Assembly (NCBI GenBank): GCA_964443225.1
Contig: CAYUCC010000011.1
Span: 1 to 64,000, forward strand
Length of the DNA stretch: 64,000 bases
Direction: 5' to 3'
From: SSC4 sp964443225
GTDB taxonomy: Bacteria > Chloroflexota > Anaerolineae > SSC4 > Amarolineaceae
Part shown: one piece after another, positions 48,440 to 57,772 of the stretch
Layout of the letters: every line of letters begins with the position of its first letter
How positions within the stretch are numbered: the stretch's first letter is position 1
Program-made: the position numbers and the translations under genes
The notes under the pieces: model-generated
What the model was told of the DNA's origin: nothing
The model's database searches: none
The model's input: the letters and a program-made list of their open reading frames with translations, nothing else

Positions 48440-51194
48440 AGGTCCATCAAGGGACGCAGTTGTGACTATTCAGCGCTTCTCATCCCGCCGTCAACCCCTT
48501 GACCGCTCCTTCCTGGCAGGGCGACTGCACGGTGCCTTGGCTTACGACCGCATCGCCGGCTACTTCTCCTCCTCTCTGCTGGAGGTCGTGGGAGAAGAAC
48601 TGGAGTCGCTGGCCGGCCCCATCCGCGTGGTCTGCAACTCCGACCTGCACCCGCTGGACGTGCAGACGGCCAGGGCGGCGCAGGCGGCGGTCTGGCAGTC
48701 GTGGACGGGCAGCCAGCCTGAGGCGCTGCTGCAAGGCGCAGGCGCGCCGCAGGCGGCCGAGCGCTTCCGCCGGCTGTACGACCTGCTGCGCAGCGGCAAG
48801 CTCCAGGTGCGCGTGCTGCCCGACGAGGCCTTCGGCCTGATCCATGGCAAGGCTGGCGTCATCACCCTGGCCGGCGGCCGCCGCACCTGCTTCCTGGGCA
48901 GCGCCAACGAGTCGCGCGCCGCCTGGAAGATGAACTACGAGCTGGTCTGGGAGGACCCGTCACCCGAAGCGGTGCAGTGGGTGCAGGAGGAGTTCGACGC
49001 GCTGTGGGGCTCGCCCCAGGCTGTGCCCCTGGCCGAGGCTGTGGTGCAGGACATCGACCGGCTGGCCCGGCGGCGGGTGCTCTACTCGGTGGGCGAGTGG
49101 ATCGCCGCGCCTGAGGCCGATCAGCCGCCCGACCCGGCCGCGCCATTGGTCGAGGCGCCGGTCTACCGCCAGGAGACCGGCCTCTGGCAGCACCAGAAAT
49201 ACTTCGTCAAGACGGTGTTCGACATGCACTGCGGCCCCGCCGGCAAGGCCCGTTTCGTGCTGGCTGACCAGGTCGGGCTGGGCAAGACGCTGCAGCTGGC
49301 CATGGCGGCCCAGTTGATCGCCCTGGTTGGCGACAAGCCAATCCTGGTGATCTGCCCCAAAACCCTGGTCTGGCAGTGGCAGGATGAGATGCGTGACCTG
49401 CTGGACATGCCGTCGGCGGTGTGGGATGGCCGGCGCTGGGTGGACGAGCGCGGCGTGGAGCATGCCGTGCTGGGGCCGGAGGGCATCCGCCAGTGCCCGC
49501 GGCGCGTGGGCATCGTTTCCAGCGGCCTGGTCAGCCGGCGTTCGGAGGCGGCGCAGCACCTGCTGCACCTGCAATACGACTGTGTGATCCTGGACGAGGC
49601 CCACCGCGCCCGGCGCCACAACCTGGGCGAGCGGCGCGACGGCGAGGCGCCGGATCCCAACAACCTGCTGCGCTTCATGCACGAGCTGGCCGAGCGCACG
49701 CGCAGCCTGCTGCTGGCCACCGCCACCCCGGTGCAGCTGCGCCCCATCGAAGCCTGGGATCTGTTGGACATCCTCAGCCGCGGCGATGAGAGCGTGTTAG
49801 GCAACCTGGTCAGCCGCTGGCGGCATGGCGCCGAGGGGCTGGACCTGATCATGGGCCGTGCCGATCTGCCGGCCGCCGAAGATCAGCGCTGGGAGTGGCT
49901 GCGCAACCCGCTGCCGCCCAAGCAGGAGCACCACGACTTCGAGATCCTGCGCAAGCGGCTGCAGATGCCCGATCAAGAGGCTGTGGCGGCTGGCAATGCC
50001 TGGTTCGACCTGCGGCCGCCCGACCGCGCCCGCATCAAGCGGGATTTCGAGGACCTTCTCACCAGGCACAACCCGTTCATCTGCCGCATCGTGCGCCGCA
50101 CACGCCAGCAGTTGGAGCAGCAGATCGATCCCGAAACCGGCGAGCCGCTGCTCAAGCCCATTGCCGTAGAGCTGCTGGGCGAGGGGGATCACGATGCCAT
50201 CCGCCTGCCGCCCTTCTTGCGCGAAGCCTACGAATTGGCCGAGGAGTTTTGCACGCGGCTCAGCGACCGCATGCAAGGCGCAGGATTCATGCGCACCTTG
50301 CTGTTGCGCCGCCTTGGCAGCTCGATGCACGCCGGGCTACGCACGGCCCAGGCCATGCTGCACGACTGGGAGAGCATCGAGACGCCTGAAGATGATGAGG
50401 AAGAAAACTGGCAGCAGGTTGCGCCGCTGGCGACCAAGACGCTGACCGAGGGAGAGCGAGCGCTGTTGGAGCGCTTCCTCGCCGCGCTGGAAGCCAACAA
50501 GGAGCGCGATCCCAAGGTAGCGGTGGTCGTCGGGCTGCTGCGCGAGCAGCACTGGCTTGACCTGGGCTGTATCGTCTTCAGCCAGTATCGCGACTCGATC
50601 CAGTGGCTGGCCGAGCAGTTGACCAAGGAATTCCCTGACAAACGCATTGCCCTCTACTCTGGCGCGGCCACGTCGGGCATCATGCACGACGGCCAGTGGA
50701 CACCAGCGACGCGCGAGCGTCTCAAGCAGATGGTCAAACGCGGCGAGCTGCGGTTGATGTTGGGCACCGACGCCGCCTCCGAAGGGCTGAATCTGCAGCG
50801 GCTGGCGCGGCTGATCAACCTGGACCTACCCTGGAACCCCACCCGGCTGGAGCAGCGCAAAGGCCGCATCCAACGCATCGGCCAAATCCATGACGCCGTG
50901 CAGGTCTACAACATGCGCTACAAGGACTCGGTCGAAGATCGTGTCCACCAGCTGCTGTCCGGCCGGCTGCACGACATCTACACCCTCTTCGGCCAGATCC
51001 CCGACGTGCTGGAGGACGTTTGGGTCATGGTTGCGATAGGTCAAAAGGTCGAGGCACAGAAGATCATCGACAACCTGCCCCAACAGCACCCGTTCGAGGC
51101 GCGCTATACGCGGGTCGAGCGAGTTGATTGGGAAAACTGTTCGCAAGTCCTCGATGCTGCCGAAAAGCGCCGCATCCTCAGCGCTGGCTGGTGA
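48432..51194 (+). CDS. PLD-SNF2 helicase of the defence cassette
   Basis: A 920-residue protein with an N-terminal phospholipase D-like domain (LIHGKAGVIT, His138 and Lys140, then GSANESRAAWKMNYEL) and an SNF2-type helicase: ADQVGLGKTLQ (Walker A) at 278-288, ILDEAH at 386-391, LLLATATPVQL near 434, and in the second lobe NLDLPWNPTRLEQRKGRIQRIGQ. Such helicases translocate on DNA and, with the PLD fold, may cut or anchor it. The start ATG at 48432 overlaps the stop of the methyltransferase; an ATG six bases earlier is equally possible. It is the last gene of the cassette. No ATP-site defect is seen. Confidence 0.83.
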   Translation: MCEGPSRDAVVTIQRFSSRRQPLDRSFLAGRLHGALAYDRIAGYFSSSLLEVVGEELESLAGPIRVVCNSDLHPLDVQTARAAQAAVWQSWTGSQPEALLQGAGAPQAAERFRRLYDLLRSGKLQVRVLPDEAFGLIHGKAGVITLAGGRRTCFLGSANESRAAWKMNYELVWEDPSPEAVQWVQEEFDALWGSPQAVPLAEAVVQDIDRLARRRVLYSVGEWIAAPEADQPPDPAAPLVEAPVYRQETGLWQHQKYFVKTVFDMHCGPAGKARFVLADQVGLGKTLQLAMAAQLIALVGDKPILVICPKTLVWQWQDEMRDLLDMPSAVWDGRRWVDERGVEHAVLGPEGIRQCPRRVGIVSSGLVSRRSEAAQHLLHLQYDCVILDEAHRARRHNLGERRDGEAPDPNNLLRFMHELAERTRSLLLATATPVQLRPIEAWDLLDILSRGDESVLGNLVSRWRHGAEGLDLIMGRADLPAAEDQRWEWLRNPLPPKQEHHDFEILRKRLQMPDQEAVAAGNAWFDLRPPDRARIKRDFEDLLTRHNPFICRIVRRTRQQLEQQIDPETGEPLLKPIAVELLGEGDHDAIRLPPFLREAYELAEEFCTRLSDRMQGAGFMRTLLLRRLGSSMHAGLRTAQAMLHDWESIETPEDDEEENWQQVAPLATKTLTEGERALLERFLAALEANKERDPKVAVVVGLLREQHWLDLGCIVFSQYRDSIQWLAEQLTKEFPDKRIALYSGAATSGIMHDGQWTPATRERLKQMVKRGELRLMLGTDAASEGLNLQRLARLINLDLPWNPTRLEQRKGRIQRIGQIHDAVQVYNMRYKDSVEDRVHQLLSGRLHDIYTLFGQIPDVLEDVWVMVAIGQKVEAQKIIDNLPQQHPFEARYTRVERVDWENCSQVLDAAEKRRILSAGW

Positions 51195-51311
51195 GGCAAC
51201 GGTCACCATCCACCATGCGGGCTCGACCGTACCGGGCAGCGGTCTGCAACCACTACGGGTCGCTCACGCTTACGTCGGACGTGGCTGCCTGGTCTGCATC
51301 GATCGACAGGC

Positions 51312-52781
51312 TCACGTGGACTTCGACAGATTGCCCGGCGCGAACCGGGTCTCCACCTCGTCGAAAGACTTCTGATCGGACAGCACCAACAGCGTGTCAC
51401 CACCTTGCAGCACGGTGCCGCCGCCCGGTATCACGAAGTCGTTCTCGCGAGCGATGAGGATCACCAGAAAGTCGGCCGGCAGACCCAGTTCGACAATCGC
51501 TTTGCCATGCATGCCCGATTCGCGCACCACCGGCAGCTCTTTGAGCTCACTCTTGAACCCACCCATCGGTGCGTACTCGATCGGGTAGACCCGCTTCGGA
51601 CTTTGAGGCGCATCGAGTTTCAACCACTTCGCAACCAGCGGAATCGACGTCCCTTGCAGCAGCACCGACGTCAGCACCACGAAGAACACGACGTTGAAGA
51701 TCAGTTCCGCCTGCTGCAGCCCCGCAAGCAGGGGAAACGTCGCCAGGATGATCGGCGCGGCACCCCGCAGGCCCACCCAGGAAACGAACAACTTCTCGCG
51801 CCAGTTCATGCTGCTGGGTAACAAACTAACGAAAACAGACGCCGGCCGCGCGACGAACATCAGGCACCCAGCCGTCAACAAGCCAATACCGATGATTGGC
51901 AGCAGGCGCGAGGGAAACACGAGCAGCCCCAGGGTCAAAAACATCGTTATTTGCATGATCCAGGCCAGGCCATCGTGGAACCGGGCCAGACTGCGTTTGT
52001 GGATGAAATCGTAACGCCCCATCACAATGCCGGCGATGTAGACCGCCAGAAAACCACTGCCACCAAGGACCGCCGCCAATCCAAATGCGAGAAAAACGAG
52101 CGCCAGCGTCAGGACAGGGTAGAGTCCTTCGTAACTCAGCTTGACGCGGTTAATGAGAAATACCATCCCACGGCCGAGGGCATAACCGAACACGGCCCCC
52201 AGCACCATTTGCCGGATGAACAGTACCACCAGGCTCCAGGCAGACAGGTCGGGCTGGGTAATGAGCTGGATCAGGCCAATCGTGAGGAAGATGGCCATCG
52301 GGTCGTTGCTGCCCGACTCCAGTTCCAGCAGCGGTTTGAGCTGTCCTTTGAGGCTGATGCCCCTGGCGCGCAGCACCGAAAACACGGCTGCAGCGTCGGT
52401 CGACGAGACGATCGAACCCAGCAGCAGCCCCTCGATGAGCGACAGACCCAACACGGCGCTGGCAAACAGGCCAACGATCAGCGCCGTGATCAAGACGCCG
52501 AACGTCGAAAGAAGCAGACCCTCTTTGATGACGGGACGAACCTGGTTCCATTCGGTGCTCAAACCGCCTGAAAACAGGATGAGGACCAGGGCGATGACGC
52601 CGATGAACTGGGCCAGGCCGGGATCATCGAAGTAGATGCCGCCAAACCCATCCGAACCCGCCAGCATGCCCAGCAGCAAAAACAACAACAGCGCCGGCAC
52701 CCCGAACCGGTCGGAAATTTTGCTGAACAGGACACTGACGAGCAGCAGAATGGAAGCGATGACAAGCAGGTATTCGTTCAT
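51312..52781 (-). CDS. potassium/proton antiporter (NhaP2/CvrA-type)
   Basis: A 489-residue CPA1 antiporter with about twelve hydrophobic helices: MNEYLLVIASILLLVSVLFSKISDRFGVP at the start, SIVSSTDAAAVFSVLRARG and LLELESGSNDPMAIFL around 130-165 (the ion-binding acid region), then LFVSWVGLRGAAPIILA. The C-terminus has an RCK_C-like domain, MHGKAIVELGLPADFLVILIARENDF. It exchanges protons for potassium or sodium across the inner membrane. The start MNEYLL at 52781 was selected over an upstream ATG since the helix begins here. The N-terminal stump of a second copy lies at 63511-63624. Confidence 0.86.
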   Translation of the reverse strand: MNEYLLVIASILLLVSVLFSKISDRFGVPALLLFLLLGMLAGSDGFGGIYFDDPGLAQFIGVIALVLILFSGGLSTEWNQVRPVIKEGLLLSTFGVLITALIVGLFASAVLGLSLIEGLLLGSIVSSTDAAAVFSVLRARGISLKGQLKPLLELESGSNDPMAIFLTIGLIQLITQPDLSAWSLVVLFIRQMVLGAVFGYALGRGMVFLINRVKLSYEGLYPVLTLALVFLAFGLAAVLGGSGFLAVYIAGIVMGRYDFIHKRSLARFHDGLAWIMQITMFLTLGLLVFPSRLLPIIGIGLLTAGCLMFVARPASVFVSLLPSSMNWREKLFVSWVGLRGAAPIILATFPLLAGLQQAELIFNVVFFVVLTSVLLQGTSIPLVAKWLKLDAPQSPKRVYPIEYAPMGGFKSELKELPVVRESGMHGKAIVELGLPADFLVILIARENDFVIPGGGTVLQGGDTLLVLSDQKSFDEVETRFAPGNLSKST

Positions 52782-53210
52782 GGACTGGGATCGAATCAGG
52801 CCGGCGTCAGCGGACCACGGGAACACCTGCGCCCGACCACCGGTGGGTCGATTATAACACCCGGGCCTGTCGGGGTCAATCCCAATGCAGGGCGCGGGGG
52901 TATCTCAGATTGAAAGTAGACCCTTCGGCTTGCTCAGGGTAGACCCTTTGGGTTTTCGTCAATGGCCGGGATTCAGCACCGGGAGGCATTGCCATGGAGT
53001 ACCAGCTATCGGCGATTCTGGGGGAAAACCCGAAGGGTCTTGCGTCGTGCCCCAAACATGCGATGCATCCTGCCCCCCTGTAGCGTTGCATTCCAGGCAT
53101 TCCTGATGTATGCTGAAGATGGAATTCCCGTGGACTGATCGTGTCAGTGAGGTGACGCAGTATTGCTGGTGGCGAAAGCAGGAAACCAGCACAAGGAAGG
53201 AGCATCGCTC
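52782..53210. other. intergenic region with promoter of the first ABC module
   Basis: This 429-base gap holds TTGCAT (53086-53091) and TATGCT (53109-53114) with a 17-base spacer, giving a possible leader of about 90 bases before the AAGGAAGG site. Upstream, two GTAGACCCTT direct repeats (about 52915 and 52941) and the sequence between resemble dispersed intergenic repeats. No gene is seen. Confidence 0.5.
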
Positions 53211-54101
53211 ATGAACCCTGTGGAGGTCTCCCACCTGGCCAAGTCCTTTGGCGAAACGAAGGCCGTCGCCGACGTCTCCTTCAGCGTCGGACAGGGTGAG
53301 ATATTCGGCCTGCTCGGCCCCAATGGCGCCGGCAAGACCACTTCGATCCGCCTGATGCTGGACATCTTCCAACCCGACGCCGGCACGGTGTCGATCCTGG
53401 ATGGCCCCATGACCGATGCCAAAAAGAACCGCATCGGCTATATGCCCGAGGAGCGCGGCCTCTACCAGGACATGCCGCTGGAGGCGTGCCTGATCTACCT
53501 GGCCACGCTCAAGGGCTTGTCCAAGAACGACGCCCGGCGTCGCTTGCAGCCCTATCTGGAACGCTTCGACCTGGCCCAGCATAAGACCAAAAAGGTGAAG
53601 GAGCTGAGCAAGGGCATGCAGCAGAAGGCGCAGATCATCAGCACCGTGCTGCACGGCCCAGAGCTCCTGATCATGGATGAGCCTTTCGCCAGCCTGGACC
53701 CGGTCAACACCCAGATGGCCATCGAACTGCTAACGGCGCTGCGCGGCCAGGGCACGACGGTCATTATGTCCACCCACATCATGCACCAGGTCGAGGAGAT
53801 GTGCAACCGTATCGTGCTGATCAACCAGGGGCGCAACGTGCTGTATGGCGACCTGGCCCAAATCCAGCGCCAGTACTCGGGCCACGCGGTGCGGGTGCGG
53901 ATCGACGGTGAGCTGCCGGCGCTGGCCGGCGTGCAAGCCGTCACACCGCACAATGGCGCAGTCCAGCTTCTTCTGGCCCCACAGACCAACCCGCAGGACA
54001 TCTTGCAGCAGCTGGTCAGCCAGCACCGCGCCGTCGAGCAGTTCGAGATTGCCCTGCCCAGCCTGGACGAGATCTTCATCCGGGTCGTAAGTGAACAGTA
54101 A
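53211..54101 (+). CDS. ABC transporter ATP-binding protein, module 1
   Basis: A 296-residue ABC ATPase: Walker A GLLGPNGAGKTTSIRL at about 36-51, signature ELSKGMQQKAQ, Walker B LLIMDEPFASLDP, an H-loop HIMHQVEEM, and a C-terminal extension with a DUF4162-like helix typical of ABC-2 exporters. It couples ATP hydrolysis to export, probably of a drug, lipid or peptide. The two following permease-type genes (54196, 55450) supply the membrane domain. An AAGGAAGG site precedes the ATG. The stop codon lies at the edge of a dispersed palindrome. Confidence 0.9.
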   Translation: MNPVEVSHLAKSFGETKAVADVSFSVGQGEIFGLLGPNGAGKTTSIRLMLDIFQPDAGTVSILDGPMTDAKKNRIGYMPEERGLYQDMPLEACLIYLATLKGLSKNDARRRLQPYLERFDLAQHKTKKVKELSKGMQQKAQIISTVLHGPELLIMDEPFASLDPVNTQMAIELLTALRGQGTTVIMSTHIMHQVEEMCNRIVLINQGRNVLYGDLAQIQRQYSGHAVRVRIDGELPALAGVQAVTPHNGAVQLLLAPQTNPQDILQQLVSQHRAVEQFEIALPSLDEIFIRVVSEQ

Positions 54102-54183
54102 GGGCTCGAAGAAGAATAACTTCCCGTGCCTGGCGGCGAACTCCAATCCCATTGCAGGGAGTTATTCTTTTTGCGATGCCCCA
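54102..54183. repeat. palindromic dispersed repeat, copy 2 (degenerate)
   Basis: Arms at 54102-54122 (GGGCTCGAAGAAGAATAACTT) and 54160-54182 pair imperfectly. The centre GGCGGCGAACTCC, then CCCATTGCAGGGAGTTATTC, matches the copy at 37605-37684. The ABC ATPase stop TAA touches the left edge, and the AAGGAG ribosome site of the permease gene lies just beyond the right edge. Confidence 0.65.
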
Positions 54184-54195
54184 AGGAGCGAAGCG

Positions 54196-55404
54196 ATGTC
54201 CAAGGTCTGGCTCGTCGCCGAACAGCAGTTCAAAAAAGAAGTGTTCCAACGCGGCTTCTTGCTGGCGCTCATCGCCATGCCGCTCTTCCTGGGCTTCACG
54301 GTAGCCATGGGCTGGCTGGGTGAACGCATGCGGCAGCAGGACACGACGCTGGGATATGTGGACAAAGGCAATGCCCTGGGCACGATACCGGCAACCATCG
54401 CCGAGCGGGTCATCCTGGTGCGCTACGACACGCCCGCAGCGGCGCGCGCGGCCCTGGAGGCTGGACAGATCGACGCCTATTACACGCTGCCGCCCGATTA
54501 CCCGCAGTCACAGCGGACCGAGCTGGTGACGATGCAGGGATTGGACGGGGATGCGGCATGGGCTTTCCACCAGGCTGTGCGGCGTAAGCTGCTGGCTGGT
54601 GAGCCGGAAGCGGTTGCGGCGCGGGCACTGGCAGGGCCGGATATGGCCGTGCACGCCACGTCGCTCAACAAAACCGTGACCATGGGCTTGCCCGGTCTGA
54701 ACGAATTCCTGCCGCTGATCGTGGCAGCCATATTCGCCTTCCTGGTCATGACGGTAGCCGCCACGCTGATGGAGGCCATGGCCGCAGAAAAACAGAACCG
54801 CACGATCGAGATCGTGGTGTCGTCCATCGCACCCGGCCAGATGATGGCCGGCAAGATCATCGGCGTCGTCGGCATGGCACTGCTGCTGGCAGCCAGTTGG
54901 GTCACCATCCTGCTGGTCTTTGCCTGGTTCGGCGCCAACGTTATGGCGTGGGACTGGCTGCAGGGGATTTCCATCGACGGACGCGACCTGGCGCTGCTGC
55001 TGATGACAGCATTACCCACTTTCGTTTTCATGGCCGCGCTGATGGTCGCCCTGGGCGCCACGGTCGTGGATACCCGCGAAGCGCAGCAGCTGGGCGCCGC
55101 AGCCTTTCTGATTACCTTTGCGCCGATCTACCTGTTCTTCGTCTTCGCCGACAACCCCAACGGGCCACTGGCCATCGCCTTCAGCCTGTTTCCGCTGACC
55201 TCGGTAACCACCCTGGCCGTACGGAGCATGTTCATGCAGGTGCCTACGGCCCAGTTCCTGGCCGCGGCGTTGATCGCCCTGGTCAGCGCGGTGGTCATGA
55301 TCTGGCTGGCCGGCAGGCTCTTCCGCGCCTACATGCTGCGCTACGGGCAGGGGCTGCGGTGGCGGCCGGCGATACGCGGGCGAACGGCGAGAGTGACTGG
55401 GTGA
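54196..55404 (+). CDS. ABC-2 type permease 1 of module 1
   Basis: A 402-residue membrane protein: an N-terminal transmembrane helix (GFLLALIAMPLFLGFTVAMGW near 20-40), a large periplasmic part with DTTLGYVDKGNALGTIP, and five C-terminal helices (LPLIVAAIFAFLVMTVAATLM, MAGKIIGVVGMALLLAASWVT and so on) with the NRTIEIVVSSIAPGQM coupling segment of ABC-2 permeases, as in NatB. It forms the channel with the following permease. The ATG at 54196 follows AAGGAG; a longer frame through the palindrome is excluded. It is 94 bases after the ATPase. Confidence 0.86.
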   Translation: MSKVWLVAEQQFKKEVFQRGFLLALIAMPLFLGFTVAMGWLGERMRQQDTTLGYVDKGNALGTIPATIAERVILVRYDTPAAARAALEAGQIDAYYTLPPDYPQSQRTELVTMQGLDGDAAWAFHQAVRRKLLAGEPEAVAARALAGPDMAVHATSLNKTVTMGLPGLNEFLPLIVAAIFAFLVMTVAATLMEAMAAEKQNRTIEIVVSSIAPGQMMAGKIIGVVGMALLLAASWVTILLVFAWFGANVMAWDWLQGISIDGRDLALLLMTALPTFVFMAALMVALGATVVDTREAQQLGAAAFLITFAPIYLFFVFADNPNGPLAIAFSLFPLTSVTTLAVRSMFMQVPTAQFLAAALIALVSAVVMIWLAGRLFRAYMLRYGQGLRWRPAIRGRTARVTG

Positions 55405-55449
55405 TTGGGTGATTGCACAGACCCGATCAACCGTCCCAAAGGAGTCATC

Positions 55450-56688
55450 ATGAACAAGACCTTCATGATCATGACCGGCGAGATACGTACGACGCTGCGG
55501 CGCAAGTCGTTTGTGATCATTGCCATCGTGGTTCCGCTGCTGCTGGGTGTGATTGCCCTGGTCGTTGGGATGCTCAACCGCAACGCCATGCAGAGCGCAT
55601 TCGCCGAGATGGCGGCGCGCCCGGCGGCCGCGGCCGTCACCGCGGGCTACGTGGATCAGGGCAATCTGATTCAAACCATGCCGGCCGATGTGGCGGCTGG
55701 CTCGCTGACCCGCTTTGCTGACGAGGCGGCGGCCCAGGTAGCCTTGCGCGACGATGCGATCGCCGGCTACTACGTCATCGCCCCCGACTACGTGCAAAGC
55801 GGCGACGTCACCTACGTCACGACCGATTACAGCGTGTTGTCGGACGAGATCGACACCAGCACCATCGAGTGGGTTTTGCTGGTCAACGTGCTCGGCGGCG
55901 ACACTCGACGAGCCGCCAGTGTCCGGCAGCCGATGGAGGTGTTCGACATGTCGCTGGCGCCGCCCGTGGACACCAGCGGCGAGGACGTCTGGATCACCGA
56001 GATGTTCCCACTGTTCATGGTGTTGATCCTCTACATGGCGCTGATCATCCCGGGCGGCATCCTGGTCAATGCGCTGATCGACGAGAAGAAGAACCGCGTC
56101 ATGGAGGTACTGATGACCTCGGTGTCGCCGGCGCAAATGGTGACGGGCAAGGTGGCCGCGCTGGGCCTGCTTGGCTTGGTGATGACGGCGCTGTGGCTGG
56201 GCGTGCTGTGGGCCGTGGCCCGCTTCGGCGGCGCGGCGCTGAGCGTCCCGGCCAGCTTCAGCATCCCCACCGGGCTGCTGGTCTGGGCGCTGATCTACTT
56301 TCTGGGCGGTTACGCCATCTACGGCGCGCAGTTTGCCGGCATCGGCGCACTGGCGCCGGACGTGAACCAGACCAAGAGCGCCACCTGGATCGTGATGCTG
56401 CCGATCATCGTGGCCTATGTGTTCATGGCCGTATCGTTGGACAATCCCACCGCACCCCTGGTCGTATTTCTGAGCCTTTTCCCCCTGACCTCGTCGGTGG
56501 CCATGATCGGCCGCATGGCTGTCAGCGAGGTGCCGCTGTGGCAGGCCGTGCTGGCGGCGGTGCTGCAGTTCGTCACAGCGTACTTTATCATCCGGCTAAC
56601 CGCGCGCATGTTCCGTGCCCAATACCTGTTGACCGGCCAGGCGTTCTCGCCGAAAATGTATTACCAGGTGCTGTTTGGACGGGCGTGA
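55450..56688 (+). CDS. ABC-2 type permease 2 of module 1
   Basis: A 412-residue homologue of the previous gene: FVIIAIVVPLLLGVIALVVGML as first helix, a periplasmic domain with GYVDQGNLIQTMPADV, then FPLFMVLILYMALIIPGGILVNAL, DEKKNRVMEVLMTSVSPAQMVTGK and further helices. The sequence similarity suggests a pseudo-dimer formed by two different permeases. The start ATG has GGAG five bases upstream. The following module begins 130 bases later with its own promoter, so it is the end of this operon. Confidence 0.86.
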   Translation: MNKTFMIMTGEIRTTLRRKSFVIIAIVVPLLLGVIALVVGMLNRNAMQSAFAEMAARPAAAAVTAGYVDQGNLIQTMPADVAAGSLTRFADEAAAQVALRDDAIAGYYVIAPDYVQSGDVTYVTTDYSVLSDEIDTSTIEWVLLVNVLGGDTRRAASVRQPMEVFDMSLAPPVDTSGEDVWITEMFPLFMVLILYMALIIPGGILVNALIDEKKNRVMEVLMTSVSPAQMVTGKVAALGLLGLVMTALWLGVLWAVARFGGAALSVPASFSIPTGLLVWALIYFLGGYAIYGAQFAGIGALAPDVNQTKSATWIVMLPIIVAYVFMAVSLDNPTAPLVVFLSLFPLTSSVAMIGRMAVSEVPLWQAVLAAVLQFVTAYFIIRLTARMFRAQYLLTGQAFSPKMYYQVLFGRA

Positions 56689-56707
56689 AGACCGCGGCGG
56701 GCAGCAG

Positions 56708-56817
56708 TTGCTATCCAATCCTCCCTGCGCTATACTTTGCACACCGCAGCGGGAGTCCATTCCACGTTTCCGAACCGTTGGATACCAGGAAGGTATCACT
56801 CGTTGGAGTACATCACG
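56708..56817 (+). promoter_or_regulatory. promoter and conserved leader of ABC module 2
   Basis: TTGCTA (56708-56713), 17 bases, TATACT (56731-56736), then a leader with CACACCGCAGCGGGA, CCACGTTTCCGAACCGTTGG and AGGTATCAC. The match to 40713-40804 covers both promoter and leader with preserved spacing. A GGAG site precedes the ATG at 56818. Confidence 0.75.
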
Positions 56818-57762
56818 ATGCCACCAATTCTCGAAGCCCAGAATCTGGTCAAGAAGTTCAATGATTTCACCGCCGTGGATGGTGTCAGCTTTGCCATCGA
56901 GGAGGGGGAGCTGTTCAGCCTGCTGGGGCCCAACGGCGCCGGCAAGACGACCACCATCTCCATATTATCCTGCCTGCTGGCCCCCACGCAGGGCGACGCG
57001 GTCATCGGCGGCTATTCGGTCAGCAAAGATCCGATGGCGGTGAAAAAGGTCATCGGCGTGGTGCCGCAGGACATTGCCCTGTACGAGGACCTGAGCGCCA
57101 TCGAGAACCTGATGTTCTGGGGCCGCATGTACGGCATGGGCGGCGCGGCGCTGAAACAGCGCGTGGCCGAGGTGCTGGACGAGGTCGGCCTGACCGACAA
57201 GGCGAAGCAGCGCGTCAAGACCTACTCCGGCGGCATGAAGCGGCGCATCAACATCGCGGTCGGCCTGCTGCACAAGCCCCGCCTGCTGTTCATGGACGAG
57301 CCAACGGTGGGCATCGATCCCCAGAGCCGGCGCAACATTCTGGACAACGTCAAACAGCTCAACCAACAGGGCATGACCGTGCTCTACACCACCCACTACA
57401 TGGAAGAGGCGCAGGAGCTGTCGCACCGCGTCGGTATCATCGACCACGGCAAGCTGATTGCGCTGGGTACGCAGCGTGAGCTGACGCAGATGGTGGGCCA
57501 AATGGACGCACTGCACCTGCACCTGCCCGAGGGGCAGGAGTCCGGCCGGTTCGTCGAGGCCTTGCGCAGCCTACCCGACGTGCGCCAGGTCACCACGACT
57601 GACGACGAGATCGTGCTGATCGTGCCCGAGGCCCAGGAAGCCATTCCGCCCGTCTTTACCCAGGCCGACCGCCTCGGCTTCAAGATCCGCTCGGTGGAGA
57701 TCGAGGAGCCAAATCTGGAGGCGGTGTTCCTGCACCTGACTGGGCGCGCGCTGCGGGATTAG
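56818..57762 (+). CDS. ABC transporter ATP-binding protein, module 2
   Basis: A 314-residue ABC ATPase: Walker A LLGPNGAGKTTTISIL at about 40-55, signature TYSGGMKRRINIAVG, Walker B LLFMDEPTVGIDPQS, and switch histidine in YTTHYMEEAQEL. The C-terminal 80 residues form the dimer-like region of DrrA-type drug exporters. It energises the two permeases at 57773 and 59026. The ATG at 56818 follows GGAG by nine bases. The module has its own promoter but is co-directional with module 1. Confidence 0.9.
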   Translation: MPPILEAQNLVKKFNDFTAVDGVSFAIEEGELFSLLGPNGAGKTTTISILSCLLAPTQGDAVIGGYSVSKDPMAVKKVIGVVPQDIALYEDLSAIENLMFWGRMYGMGGAALKQRVAEVLDEVGLTDKAKQRVKTYSGGMKRRINIAVGLLHKPRLLFMDEPTVGIDPQSRRNILDNVKQLNQQGMTVLYTTHYMEEAQELSHRVGIIDHGKLIALGTQRELTQMVGQMDALHLHLPEGQESGRFVEALRSLPDVRQVTTTDDEIVLIVPEAQEAIPPVFTQADRLGFKIRSVEIEEPNLEAVFLHLTGRALRD

Positions 57763-57772
57763 GAGCCCGACC

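Noticed and set aside
40819..51194. BREX or DISARM identity for the defence cassette
   Set aside because: No PglZ, PglX, BrxL or DrmA/B-type DUF1998 protein is visible. The DUF499, DUF3780 and DUF1156 combination fits the helicase-methylase-ATPase type better.
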